Below, piece by piece: positions 13,501 to 26,544 of a stretch of 64,000 nt of DNA. How positions within the stretch are numbered: position 1 is the stretch's first letter; every line of letters begins with the position of its first letter. The stretch comes from Taeniopygia guttata (lineage: Eukaryota > Chordata > Aves > Passeriformes > Estrildidae). The stretch is taken from NCBI RefSeq assembly GCF_048771995.1, contig NC_133026.1, positions 8,252,001-8,316,000 on the forward strand, in the 5' to 3' direction. The notes below the pieces were generated by a model that did not search any database, had not been told where the DNA came from, and saw nothing but the letters and a program-made list of their open reading frames with translations. The position numbers were made by a program, and so were the translations under genes.

Positions 13501-16500
13501 TGCCACACCAGGGATCGGGAGTGCACCCCAGGAATAACGAGGGACGTGAGGAGAACCTGAGGTGCCACAGAGGCACCAAAGGACCAGCACTTCTCAACCT
13601 AGATTTTTCCAGATAAATGCAACTTTTGACTGATGCCCAGTTCATTCATGCAGAGATTTCACCTTTGAAGTCTCTGTGTAGTTAATGCTCCTTCCTTCCA
13701 TCTCACACAGCAGAATCAGGAATTAATTTACCAAGTAATGTAACTAAATAACAAAAAAAAATGAAACCACTTAAATAGAATACTCTGACTAGAGGAAAGG
13801 ATAACTTATTTTGCTTCTTCTCTGCTTCCTCCATTAATTTACTTCTACTATAATTTAAGTTCACACATGCCTATGAAACAACCCTAAGAACTCTTAAAAC
13901 TCTTTTCAAAAAACAGGTAGGTCTTTAAGGCATTTGAGTGTTTGTACTTAAAGCAACTTCCAGAAGAACTCTGATTGTCGTGAGCTCTCAGCAGGGTCTG
14001 CCTGCACACATTCATTCTGAGTGCCCACATATTGCACCTGAATGTCTGATGGCATAGCAAGGGGACAGCTGGCAGGGTCCCCTGGCTTGGGGATGCCTCA
14101 GCCACGGACCAAACTCATCAGAATTTATGTGGGGACACACACAGTCAAAATTTTCCTCCAGGTCTCTTACAACTGGGAATCTGCCAGTGCTACATCTGCT
14201 TCTAGGAGCTGAGTCCTGTAACAAGTATTTGGACTCCAAAAAAGAGGGCCCAGGGAGGGAAAGGATTAGGCATCACCCTTAAAACAAATGAAGTCTTTGT
14301 GTTTTAATATCTGCATTCACATCTCAACCTCTGTCAAGCTTTTCTCCCAGTGCTTTGGGGGGTAGACAGGCCAGAATCATGATACCTTAGAGGGATCTGC
14401 TGGTTGAGGGAGCATGTCTTTAGACACCAGGAAGGGCAGAAACAACACAGACCTTTGAAAAGAGAAACACTTGCTCCTTTCTGCACCTGTATAATTCCCC
14501 AGATGGACACCCACTAGGGCTGCCAGATCTAAAAATCTGATAGCATGAGGTGCAGCAGCCACGGCAGCTGGAGGAAGCTGTGAGGAACTATTTTTCCATC
14601 ATGTCATTCAAAAAATATATTGGAAATGGAAAAGAAGATGGAATTAAAGTAGAGGAAAAAAACCCTAAAAAGAGACAAGGAAGAGTAAAATCTGCAGACA
14701 GCCCAGGGTAGAAAGGAGAGGAGCAGAAGCAACAGAAAACAGGAAAAAACTCCATCACTTTCAGCCCTGAAAATGAGTACTTTTGGAGAAAAACAACAAT
14801 TTTGCTCTTACAAAATTTTAAAGCTAAACCAAAAGAACTCTAAATGGGCAAAAATGCTGGCCCTAATAAAAAACTCAAGATCTCCCCGATTTTTTAGGCA
14901 AATGACCAGCAACATGACAACTTTTACACATCGATCCTTAGGAAATAGTTCTCTCCCCCCACTCCTGTCAAGGAGGACAAGGGATTAGCTCAGGCACTGA
15001 GGAGCTGACATAGTTAAACACTGCTGCTGGCAGATACAATCCAGTTTGTAGCCGAGGTTGTAAAAATACGCATGAAAGCAAATTCGTAAGAAAGAGGCTC
15101 TAATGAAGATGTATAGAAGGGCTGTAATGCCACGTAGCCTCTTGATAGCTAAGGCCCTGATCCTGCAAATTAAGCTAAGCGGCGAAGTTAATCAGATGCA
15201 TAAGCATTTGCAACATCAGTGGTTTTTTTTCTTCCCCAAATGAGCTAAATTCAAAAAGCCTTGGTTTAAATTACACAAAGATATTAGCAACATCAGTTCT
15301 TTATTAGGAACAGTTTATTCATTCAGGGTGTACAGTACGGAGCAACACGCCTGGCATGGTTAGCGATGCGTGAACCTGAAGGGGAAGAAATCCCTTTGCA
15401 TTCCCTTCACAGCCAAGTTGCACAACAATTCAGGCTGCTGCCTCAGCAGCCAAATGGGCATTTTTCCAAGCCTAAAAGTCAGCAGCAAACCCAAGCGTTA
15501 AGGCAGCTTTGTTCTCCTTAATGCTGACCAGATATCCTTGGAAAACTCCCTTGGATTACCCTTCTTCCTCCCCATCTTCTCCCTGGCAGCCTCTTTCTCT
15601 AAAGTATCCTAACCACGACATTCCACTCCAAATCAAGGGGTGAAAGCATCACATGGCATCACAGAGTCAACAGCAAAACCTCTGATTCATGGCAAAGCTA
15701 TGGATGTCCTGGTGAGGATGGCAAAACCGAAGCAATACACCTGAGGTATGAGGAGAAGTGACACTCCAGGCTCTCCAGCACTTCTATCTCAAAAATAAGT
15801 TTAAAGCTGTGGCAAACAGCTTTAAACCAAACAGCTGTGTTTGGTAGGGTGACACCCAGGAGTCATCCTGTGCTTGTCTTCATGGCAGGGAATGAAGCCA
15901 GGCAGCAAATCCTGCTTATAATTTGCACACCTCAAACACATCTTTTAAAAAACCTCTTTTGTGCCAGAAGCTGAACAGGCAAACGAGAGTGAGAACCTTG
16001 CTCCATGAGCAGGACATCTTCAGGACCACACTATAACATGCTCAAGGCTGGGAGGCCAGGGGACCTTGTTGTCCCCTCAGCACGCCCATCAACACCCTGG
16101 TAAGGTTTTCTGAGTTGATCAGTGGAATGGCAATGATTTCTTATTTCAGGAAATTTTTAGAGAGAATAACAAAGCTCATGAGACACCGCTGTGAGGTGAG
16201 CAGGGATGACCTTCTCCACAGTGAAAGGCAGGGAATGTTGGGATGGGATGTTTACGCTAAACCTTGATATACAACAATCCTTTAAAAAGGGTAAAACTAT
16301 GTAAGCCTTTTAGAAAGAAATTACTTAATTCATGAAGAAATACAGCACCATGGGGAAAGAAAAGGAACAAGCAAACAAATGGCTTTTAATCTTCTCCAAC
16401 ACTTCTTAAGAGGCTTAAGAGAAAATTTCTAAACATATTTTTCTCAGTATATATCCTCTCCATTTTCTATTGTCTCTGATAAGATTAATTTCTCACTCAA

Positions 16501-18185
16501 GCATTCCAGCAACCTCCTTGACTAGTATTGACTATTTAACAAATATTTTCATCCCACATCATGGTTGTATTTAACTCTTTCATGCAAGTCTGGGCAGAAT
16601 AACCACAATGCATTTAGAAACCAAGAGTGCCTATAAATACTTCACTGTGCAAAACCTGAAATTTCAGGGAAATCCCCCAAATTCAGACATCACGTGTAGT
16701 AATTAATGACTTAAATTTTGCAACAGAAGCAAAGGATCTAACTTTGTCTTTGAACCTTGGTCTTGTACTGAGAAGCAAGACAGCAATGACAAGAGTGAAA
16801 CAGCTTTACTCACAAAGATATAATTTTTAGCTCCTCAGTCACAAATGTATGGAAAACACTTTGAGTACATATAATTGTTCTTTCTTTTTCAGTCTTGGTT
16901 GTAAATATCTCTTACTGGTCTTTCCTGGAGATAAATACTGTGTCAGATGGATTTTTGTTCTGAACTAGTACACAACTTACATGGTTGTAGGATTAAGATG
17001 TAGCTTTCCAAAATCCTCCAGGACTGGAAGCATGGAAAAATAGAAAAGAAAAAGAAAAAGGATTGCCATCAATCTAGTAACAGTTTTAAGTTTTGGTGGG
17101 TGTTGCTATTATTAATATTATTATCTCCTGCACTATTCATAATAACCAGAAAAGTATTAAGTAGTTGCAGAGTGACAAGAAGAAAAACAAAGGAAAAGAA
17201 AGAAATCCCCAGCCACTCATTTTATTTCCTACAAGTCAAAAAGAGATGAAATGAGTATTAAATTTATCTTAAGAAGTGGAAAGAAATGCTAAAAAATATT
17301 AGCTAAAACAAAATGCTGCTTCATTTCAAATTTGCAAGAGAATATTGGGTATTTTTAAAATTTATGAAATACGAGTTAAATTAATTAATTCATTCATGAG
17401 GTAACCTCTTTATTTCAGTTTAACCTCTCTGCATCAGAGTGCCGGATGAAGGGGACACAGCAGAAAAGGAAGAGGGAGCTTCCTGGAGTGCTTTGTGCTG
17501 AGCCTATTTTGGGTTGCATAGCAGCTGATGGGCACTGTGGGCAGCATCCACGAGCTATAGCAACGCTTGGGCTGATGGCTGGCAGCTGTGCCAGCCCTTG
17601 GATCTGTCCTGAAGCCCAGAAATGCAAAGATATTATCCCTTGTCCTGTGTTGAGCCTCCTGGGAGGCACGAGACAAAACCTGACATTGGTGTTCTTCTTG
17701 ATCTCTGTCAGCCAGAGCTTCCACGCCCAGACACATCCAGCCCATATGCACCCACAGAATTGGACCCATGTGTGTCAGAGAGCTCTTCTTACAGTCAGGA
17801 CCACCACAAACTCCACATCTATGTGCTTGCAATAACTGCTAGAACAAGACCAAACTGGTAGGCAGGATGTTTAGACCAACAAAACCTGGCTTTCAAACTC
17901 AGAAAAGTTTGATAGCAGCGTTTCCTCAGCCAGATGCAGAAGATTCCTTTTGCTAAATTTAGGCACTAAATAGCATTGTTGACCTATTCTCTTTGTAGGA
18001 TGCCTGGTATGGTGCAAAAGAACTTTCTGGAATAATCTCTTCAAGACAACACCATGTGCACTGCAGTGCACACTTAAGGACACACCATGAGCTGGTACTT
18101 GTGCAATCACTGACATTTGCTCTTGAGCTGATTTGTATTGTCAGTGTAAATATAAAGGTTGTTGCTGCAGGCTCCCAGCCAGGTA
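10555..18185. other. intergenic, no gene recognised
   Basis: About 7.6 kb with no supportable exon. Higher-GC stretches (11.7-12.7 kb, 17.4-17.9 kb) contain overlapping open frames on both strands without coding character. 15,040-15,230 keeps several CpGs and an octamer-like ATGCATAAGCATTTGCA and could be a conserved regulatory element. A double hairpin at 15,799-15,844 is listed separately. Confidence 0.5.
15799..15844. repeat. two adjacent short hairpins
   Basis: Hairpin 1 has perfect 12-bp arms GTTTAAAGCTGT (15799-15810) and ACAGCTTTAAAC (15816-15827) around a 5-base loop. Hairpin 2 follows at once, sharing base 15827, with 7-bp arms CCAAACA (15827-15833) and TGTTTGG (15838-15844) around GCTG. 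No known repeat accounts for it. Confidence 0.8.
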
Positions 18186-18532
18186 ATAATTAGCATTGAC
18201 TCCATGGTTGCAGAAGGCTGATCAATTGCTTTATTATCATCCTATCCTATATTATACTATACTTATTAAGAAACTCGGTAACCCTTACAGCCCATCCAAT
18301 CCAGTTTTTACCTAATTGGTCAATCCATCCAAACACTATCCAGTGTTTAATTAAGAAATCACCCTTTGGTAAACAAATCTCCATGACACATTCCACATGA
18401 GCACAACAGCAGGTGCAACAAGTAGAGATAAGAATTGTTTCTCATTCTTTCTCTGATCTTCTCACAGCCTTCCCCAGGAAAATGCCTGGAAAGTCTGTGC
18501 CTGCTCTCTGTGGCCAGAGAGCTGCTGCCACA
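18186..18532 (-). mobile_element. probable solo ERV LTR, minus orientation
   Basis: On the minus strand the segment opens TGTGGCAGCAGCTCTCTGGC at 18,532 and later carries an AATAAA polyadenylation signal (AATAAAGCAATTGATCAGCC, around 18,225), the expected order of an LTR. The text resembles a common songbird LTR family as I remember it. No flanking viral genes are visible, so it is probably a solo LTR. The far boundary and target-site duplication were not resolved. Confidence 0.55.
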
Positions 18533-19500
18533 AATTGGTACCAGAGCATACACAGGCCCATGACAGGCAGCAAATGTGCATTTCAGCTCCTGCTGGAAAG
18601 AGAGGAGTGCAACCATCAGTCCCTGGCTTCTGGCTAACTAAACACAAAATACTTGTCAACAAAAAAAACAGCAATATCAATCCTGTTTTTAAGTGGCTGC
18701 CAAACCTGATGTAACCAAAACATCAAGTGGGTGAAAGATGCTGCATTTTCCCCTGCAAATTTCTGCCTGCAGGGATCACTTGGACACAGATCTCCCCAGA
18801 TTACCAAGGTCAGCAGGTCCCATCAAAGAGCAGCCTTTGCTCTGCCCCTGCAGCCTGACACCTGTCAGCTTAATCAGCTGGATTGGAAACCTTCCCCAGA
18901 CCCATCACCTCCATCTGGGAGCAGGCAGCCCAACTTGAGCTCAGGCTGGACTCATTCAGAGCCCAAGGATGATTGATAAATGTGTTTCCTTCCTCTGGCA
19001 TCTGCCATCTGGCACCTATGCTGAAGAGACACAGCACTTTGCTGGTATATCACAAGGACTCTCTACTCTCTACTACTGCCACCACCCTGGGAGGTGACAA
19101 CAGTGAGGAGAACCAGGGATCCTCAGCAGCAGAGCCCCCTGCCATGCCAGCCATGGAGCTCTGACCAGGTAATATCCTGGTGAGGCTGGAATTGGAGTTC
19201 TCATGGCAAAGTACCTGGGGTGAAATGGAGTACAGGATTTCTGGATGGTGCAGTAAAGCTTATTGTAATGCTAATTTTCTTACAGGACCTGAGCATTGAT
19301 GGTTGCAGGATCTGTCTCCTCCCTTTCAGGGAATTTGCATCCTGCTTTAAGTCATCAGTTAAAGTAGGATTTCACTAATTCCCGGTTGATTGTGTCACAC
19401 ACACAGAGCATCTTCTCCAGAGAGATTGAGAGCAAGGATTTTGGGCCTATGAGAAGGTTTGGGTGGCAGCTTGTGATGGCTTCAGCATTGGTTGCTGCAG
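18533..19500. other. no gene recognised
   Basis: Intergenic sequence between the LTR and the SINE. Open frames are short and unsupported. Confidence 0.5.
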
Positions 19501-19636
19501 TCACAGAATCATAGAACAGTGAGTTGGAAAGGACCCAGAAGGATCATTGAGTCCCACTCTTAAGCAAATGGCCCATACAGGGATCGAGTCTGTGACGTTG
19601 TTGGCACCATGCTCTAACCAAGGGAGCTAATATCAG
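19501..19636 (-). mobile_element. tRNA-Ile-headed SINE with CR1-like tail (TguSINE1 type)
   Basis: On the minus strand it starts with a tRNA-Ile-like head: TTAGCTCCCTTGGTTAGAGC (A-box region) and later CTCGATCCCTGTATGGGCCA (B box and acceptor side). It ends with a CR1-type tail, GGTCCTTTCCAACTCACTGT then TCTATGATTCTGTGA. This head-plus-CR1-tail design is that of TguSINE1, a passerine SINE mobilised by CR1. The A and B boxes carry substitutions, so it is an old copy and not a working tRNA gene. Confidence 0.82.
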
Positions 19637-20769
19637 TTTTGCTCAACTTTCTTATAAATTCTTATAATCCTTATAAATGCTCTCATAACAAGCATAGTCC
19701 CCTTATCCCAAGGCAAAGGTGAATGATGCTTCCAAAATAACCTTAAATGCGGAAGACTGAATGTGGCTGGGCTGCCTGGAGATTTTACAGCACCTTATGC
19801 AACAGGACAATGCTCTTGCTTCAGTCTTTTGATTGACACTGGAAGGTTGGACATTTCACTTTTTCACCCCTGCTTTGGAAACACTGGAAAAACTTCATCT
19901 CACCCACCTTCACTTCCCATCAAAGCCAAATTGAAGGATGCTCCCACAGCTGTCATTCTGAAATCAGACCACATGAACAGTCAACAAGCAAAGAGCCATG
20001 CAGCCAGTTCTGCTCTTGTCCCTGGGATTGCCCAGGGATGTGGAGCAGGGACATTTCCCTCCCAAGACCCAGCTAGCACTGCTCTCCCTGGACAGCAGGA
20101 CATGGAGTCACCAGTCTGTACAGCAGGTGCTTCACAGTATAGTATCCATACAACCTTCATATAGACATCTCTAGTCCTCCAGTGCCTCTCAATTAATTCC
20201 CTTTTCTTGTTTTAAGCAATGAAAAAATGTTGAGGTTTGTTGGGTTTTTCCTGAAAAGTAAAACTAAATCTTGTTCCATATTCTTAAGCCGATTTTTAAT
20301 TGTCTGGGAGCTACTGAGAAGAATTTTCATGGTATTTTGTGGTTTGAAGTTGAAAAGTGTTCCTGTCTTGAAATATATTTTGTCTAAGCTTAGTTTCTTT
20401 TTCTAACTAGATCAGTAAAGTAATGTGTTACCCAAACATAATGACTTCCTTTTTAGATCAGTAAAAACTTCAAAGGAACATGTTCGTTGCAGACTACAAA
20501 ACTGCCCTAGAATATTCACTGAGATACTCTGCATCAGGAAACTTATACATATTCATTAGCAGCGTTTATTTATCTTCAAAACACTACAGTTCTGAAAAAA
20601 CAAATCAAACAGAAATCTAAAAAGCCTTTGTGTCTAAAAAGACTACTTGGGAAATGATTAGTATTACTGCAGCTGTACTGAGTAGACAGGGTTATTAATT
20701 AAGACATACTGGTTTGCTCTGGTGCACTCTATCCTCAGCAGAAGATCTGTCAAGTTATTGTGGTTTATT

Positions 20770-20839
20770 GAGAAAACAAAAGTTTTCTCCATATTTCTCA
20801 TTTATTTTAGAAAACATTTCTCATGTTTTCTAAAATAAA
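20770..20839. repeat. paired inverted repeats sharing an AGAAAAC core
   Basis: First hairpin: GAGAAAAC (20770-20777), AAAA loop, GTTTTCTC (20782-20789), perfect 8 bp. Second hairpin: 17-bp perfect arms at 20801-20817 (TTTATTTTAGAAAACAT) and 20823-20839 (its exact complement) around TTCTC. The AGAAAAC core thus occurs four times in alternating orientation within 70 bp. Confidence 0.85.
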
Positions 20840-23800
20840 AACAAGTCGAGGTCTTCATGCTTTCAAATTTCTCAGGGCTCTATTCACTGAAAGCAATGTC
20901 AAAAATCCTACCTACCACAATCCTAATAGACTCCATTTAGAAATGTATTTGCTACAATTTAAAAGTATATTTCTGTTCTCTCAGTAAATAACCCCATAAT
21001 TTGTTTTATGGGCCTTCAAGTCTGGGAACAACTGCCAGCAGTCTGTGTTCTGTGGAACAACAATCTTCTGGAGATTTGTGTTTGATTCGCCACAGAAATG
21101 AAATCTAACCTCCTAAGAGGGGAACAATGACCCAATAGTCCTGTATGAGGCTGAGAATTAGGGCAGAGGAATTCAGTTTTGCCATAACATCAAACTTCTT
21201 GTGTGATCTTGGACAACATCCTTGTGAAGGTCCATGCTGCTCTGCCTGGGAAGCAGCGTGACTGTGATGAATTGGTGTATCTGGAGCTGCACGTCACTGC
21301 TCTGCTCCTGCCTCCCGAGCCAGCTCCAAACAAGCCATGCTGCTATCCCTGCACTGCTCTGCACTGTAACCCTGGCAGTATCTGCAGTCACACACTCAAG
21401 AAGTCTAGAAAATGAGCTTTGATTCCTGTGACATTAGGCTTCAGCAATTTCTGACGTAGCTCATATGTCTCTATAGACCCTTAATTCTCCTGTAGCATTT
21501 TATTCTTAATTTTAAAATGGTAATAATAGTGGTGAGTAGTGAGGAGAGCCTGGCCACCCTCTTCTGGGGGTAACAAGAGTTCAGTGAGCTAGACCATTCA
21601 TCCTGGGGACCAGAGGGTGACCTCTGATGTCTTCCCTTTAGTGACACAGGTAAGAGCCATTCTCCTAATAGAAGGACTAATTTGCTTTTTAAATAATGGT
21701 CCTGTGGTGAGTAGTGTGACCTGAGATTGTGCTGACTGGATAAATGGCCTGTGAATATGTCACAATAACACATTATTGATGTCTAACAGAAGGAAATATG
21801 TATTTTCCCTAAACCAAACTGCAAAGAAATATAAGCAAATTTGACCCAGACTTCAGTAAAAGGCAGTGCACAAGATATTTCTTCTGTTTCTTGAGCTAAT
21901 TTTGCTAGTTGCCCAAAGTAGAACTGCATACTGATTCCTAATCTTCCTCAAGTTCTGACCAAAGTGATGTTCTTATGAGATCTTTGTGTTTCTTTCTCCT
22001 ATTAAAATTAGGATCTGCCTTCTCCTAGCTTTTGTGAGTGTCCCTACCTCAAAGAACTCATAGACTAAACATACAAAACAATAAAAACAATATATTGAAA
22101 ACACAGTAATGAAGATTAAATGAACAGAGGGACAATGATGGGAAGTGAAATGGCCACTGTCACAGCACGACAACTCCACAGAAAGCAAGTTGCATGGTTT
22201 ATGTTCTATAGAAGGCACAGCCACTTGAGCATTGCATGAGGGTGCTCTGAGATAAGCCCAGCAACTCTTTACCCCTCACACCCCTCACACACTCAACACA
22301 CAGTCCAAGGCTGCAGACTGCACTGGCACCAGCCTCTATTTGAAACTCTTATTAAAACTGGTCTTTCTTAAAAAGTATTCCACCTGGAAAATTCAGAGAT
22401 AATACTTTGTCTGAAAAAAAATCAGCAAATGCCTTTTGGACATGGGTTTTTTCATTCTTCCCTCAAAGTTAAGAAGAACATTTCAGTCTCAATGGAAAAT
22501 GGCAAAAGGTTTAATTGATATTCTTATATTTTCTCTGACAAGTAGACATTACTGGATTCAGCCCAAATCCCTGTGTCCAGCAAAGCCTGAATTATCATCA
22601 GCAACCTGCTATGACTGTCTATTGTTTAAGTTCTGACGTGCTTAGCTGGAGATACATGTTGTTCTTTTTACAGCTTTTATAGTTCCTCACCTTTTTTATT
22701 TTTCAACTCTTCTTACTCCATAAGTCCTTCAACTCCTTTTCCTTCAAGAGACTTCTCATGCCCTGCACTAGGAGGACATACACAAAAGTGTTACACTTTC
22801 AGCTTCTCTGAGTCTGCTCCTGAGCCTGGAAGTTCCTTCTGCAGTATAGATCATCTCTCAATGCGAAAGCTTTAGCCTAAATTGATGCTGTCAAATACTG
22901 CATCGAAATTCCTATGACTATTCCAATTAAGATGGGTCATCTTCATACATCATCTAGCAGATAGATCAGGACTTGATCTTTGATTTTACCAAAAGGCTCT
23001 TGGCAAATATTAGGGGGCTGTCTGTGCTGAGGTAAACTCTTCTACTTCAGTGAATTTGAGGTCAAGCTGTCAAAGCAAAGCAACCATGTGGAGCCCACTA
23101 CAGAGCTTCCTACAGTGAGCAGCTCATTGGTTTCTTCAGGAGTCTACCAGAGGAGATGTTGGTGCTAAAGATTTGTGCACACACACACAAATCAGTGCTT
23201 TGAAATAATGAAAGCATTTAAAATTCCTCTGGATGGTAATATTATGAAGAGTACACAACATACACGTGGAGGATGGGAAGGAAATAAAAGCAGAGGAAGG
23301 TGTCATGTCTTGAGGAAGGTCATGGAATAGGCTGGTAGCAAGACTCAGAACACAAAGCAGGTGTTCTGGCTGGGGTTTTTGTTACAAGAAAAGACTGCCT
23401 CTTTTCTGATAGGGATTCCTCATCTTAGCATAATGCTGCAATAACTGCTGCAGGGATCCCACAGACACAAGCAGCAGCAGCCATCTTTTCCAGAACATAA
23501 AGTCTAAGAAATCTTGGTAGGTATCAAATGATCTCTTCCCTAGAACTCAACACCAGCATATGGTTGTGACACATGCAACATCATGGCATTGTATCAGCAA
23601 TGCCTTTGAAAAAAAGGCAATGCACTTTGAAAAAAAATCTCTTGTATTATATGGCACATTCAGATGCACACAACTTAAAAACAGTAATAATAACAAAGGT
23701 AACAGCTATAGAGTCACCCCTGGTGGACTGGCCATTTCTGCCAGAACTGTTTTACCTGCCGGCAATGTTTTTCCTTAAATTTTTGTTTAAAGATTAAAAG

Positions 23801-23931
23801 AGTTTTTCTTCCTTATTTTCTCACATGATACAAGGTATTCGAATTACTTTTGGATGATAACTATAATGTTAACAATATAAAATTTACAAAATTTATGCCC
23901 ATATTGACACCAAAATAAAACCTGAGATTGC

Positions 23932-23947
23932 ACCACAGTACTGTGGT
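23932..23947. repeat. perfect 16-bp palindrome
   Basis: ACCACAGTACTGTGGT is a perfect palindrome. Each half contains ACCACA/TGTGGT, the RUNX recognition sequence. Partly overlapping outer arms AATAAAACC (23914-23922) and GGTTTTATT (23945-23953) also pair, and a near-palindromic ACTGTAAGTACAGT follows just downstream. Confidence 0.75.
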
Positions 23948-26483
23948 TTTATTATACTGTAAGTACAGTTTCAAACATAATAGGATTTATTCATAGCATA
24001 TTTACTCTGCTGAAGTGAGCATAAATATGTAAATATCTAAGGCTTAAACTGGGAATTGCCTACTGCTGCTTTCAAGTCATGCAGCACTCTCTGCACTCTA
24101 AATACAGGCTGACAGCAGAAACGGCACAACTGTACTTCCAAGGAAAGTATTACAGATGGATCAACCTTGCATATCATTACCTTACCCCTGACTTCTAACA
24201 CAGAATGACAGTGGACACACAGTTGTAGCTTTCACACTACTTTAATGGAACAACTACAGAGGGAGAGAGAGCACACATTGCTGACTGGGGCAGCTCCTGC
24301 TGGAGTGTGATTTCAAGGAAGAAATATCCCTTTTTATAAGATACCATTCAAATGTGCTCAGCAAAATAATTTTCATTTTTAAATACATGTAAGTGAAGGG
24401 CTGTTGAATTTGTTCCCATGTTGTCAGGGAAGAAGAGAACAGCAGAAGTGCCTGCGGGCAACACTCAGACAAAATCTTTTTCTGAGTGAAATAAACATGA
24501 AGTGTGTGGTGGGAAAGTTGTTCTGCTGAAGCCAGTGGATGAATCTTCATTGGCTTCTCTGGACTATGAGGCAGCAAAAACCTGTTTCAAAGACTTGCAG
24601 GCATGAGAGGTCACACCAATGTGAAGGAACCCCATGTTGGGTATATTAAAGTGAAAGGACCCTACTTAGAGTTTTCTCAGAAGCAGAAAGCTCAAACAGT
24701 TTTCAGAGTTGCAAACAAATAAGTAAAAAGACACAGCAGAATTGCTTATGGGGCAATTACTGGAGGATAGGTGGAGTAACAGAGAATAATACCAGCTTCG
24801 CAGCTGGAATTTCAAATCTAAGCAAGTACCCGAGTGATCATCTTTAGCCATGTACATATTTTAATTCACACCTTTCCACTCACTTATTGCCTCCGTGCCA
24901 GATAGTTTTTTAAGAATGGGAATCAATTGCCCATAAAAGGTGTCATATTGTCAACAATAGAAACGAAATCCCCTGGTTCCTGAACAAACAGGCTCAGAGC
25001 AGCACTACAAACTTCTGCTCACCGCTGAGGCAATTTGCCTCTCGTGTAACCTGGAGGGTATCTCTCATTATAATTGCTACTCAGTCCTGGCTTGAATTGC
25101 TCCAAGCTCTTCTAATACAATCTGATCCCTTCAGACTCTGCTTTACTGCCCTTGTTCAAGCATGAAGAATTCAAGCTGGAACAGGTGCAGAGCAGGATGA
25201 TTAACAATCTGGGGAACAGGGGGTCTTTCACAAGCAGAACTGCCAACGCTATCAATTTATGTGGTAGACAACTGCTTTGGGCAGTAACCTACTGAATTTC
25301 CAGTATGTGGCAGCTTAGGTTCTTGGATGCCTGGAAATTCAGGAGAATTTCACAGAGCATACACAAAGCAACTTGAGGTGGAACTAACAGTGAGTCTGAT
25401 ATGTCCCCAGTCCCAGAAGGAGCACAGAGTCAATAGGTGGTTGTCACTTCTGGACCAGCAAGGACAGAATGGCCCAAGGAGGGCTCTGTCCATGTACTGT
25501 GGTAAAGGCTGGCTGATGTCTGGGCTTACGTGAGGATGGGAATGAAAAACACTGGGAAGGAGGAAATATCACTAGGCTAAAACATAGTATCAGCAGGGAA
25601 GGAAAAACAAGTATGGACTGGCCAGGGACACAGTCATACTGTAAACTGGAAGATGCCAGGTCATTATGAGTGTACGGATGTTGCACAACAGCCTTCCTCC
25701 ATGGGAGGGGGAGGCAACAAGGCAGCTACTCCCAAAAAGAGCTTGAGCCTTTATGAAACTATTCTATTTAAAAAGTGTCTGTAACATTGGGGATTAAATC
25801 AGCTAAATCCAAAGATCCTGTCCTGTTTTCAGCCATGCAGTGGCCCTTATGTGTGCCTTTCTCATAAAAAACATATGCTTCTCTCTCCTGTCTCTGGAAT
25901 TTACTCTCTGTTTTTCTCTACTGAGCACTAGCAGTAGTATTATTTTGTTTTTTCCAGTGTGTTAATCTCATTCTAAGTGCCAGTTCTTTGCATTAGCTTT
26001 AATTTCTTTATATGTTTTCTGCTTACATATCTTTACATCACATAGATAAGGACTAGGCATCATTTAGCTTAGCTGACAACAGTCATTAAAAGAACTGTCT
26101 TTAAATTATTTTCCTCCATTTTTGTCTATTGTGAAATCACAAATTTTCATAAATTTCACAACCCAATCACAATTACAACTCTCTGAAATTGTCAATGAAT
26201 GAATCTTTTTTATGGCCATGGGATCATGAAGTCACTGGAAAAATCAGAGGCTGAATTTCTACTTCATCTGAGAGCTGGTACATTGTGAATAAAAATGACA
26301 TAAATCCTATTAATTTCACACAGTGAAGGTGACTGGTAACATTCCTCCCTACTACAACCTCCCTCACAAAAATCCATCTGAATCTTTAATACTAAGTCAT
26401 GAAGAAAAAACAACCTAGAACTTAAAAAAATAAGGTCTTTCAATTAAAGATTTAAAAGCAGAAGGCACCTTATGTACCATTTT

Positions 26484-26544
26484 CTTATCTTTCAGATAAA
26501 GACCTCTTGGGTAAGCTTGGTAAATCCTTATCTGCTAGATAAAG
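26484..26544. promoter_or_regulatory. duplicated inverted GATA-site module
   Basis: Two copies of TTATCT-NNN-AGATAA, at 26485-26499 (spacer TTC) and 26528-26542 (spacer GCT). Both are embedded in C...AAG so that 15 of 18 positions are identical. Their centres are 43 bp apart, about four helical turns. A further TTATC and a TTAATTAA follow by 26,575. Function as a GATA-factor enhancer is inferred. Confidence 0.45.

Noticed and set aside
19565..19636. Functional tRNA-Ile gene on the minus strand
   Set aside because: Box A and box B are mutated and the sequence continues directly into a CR1-like tail, so it is a SINE head.
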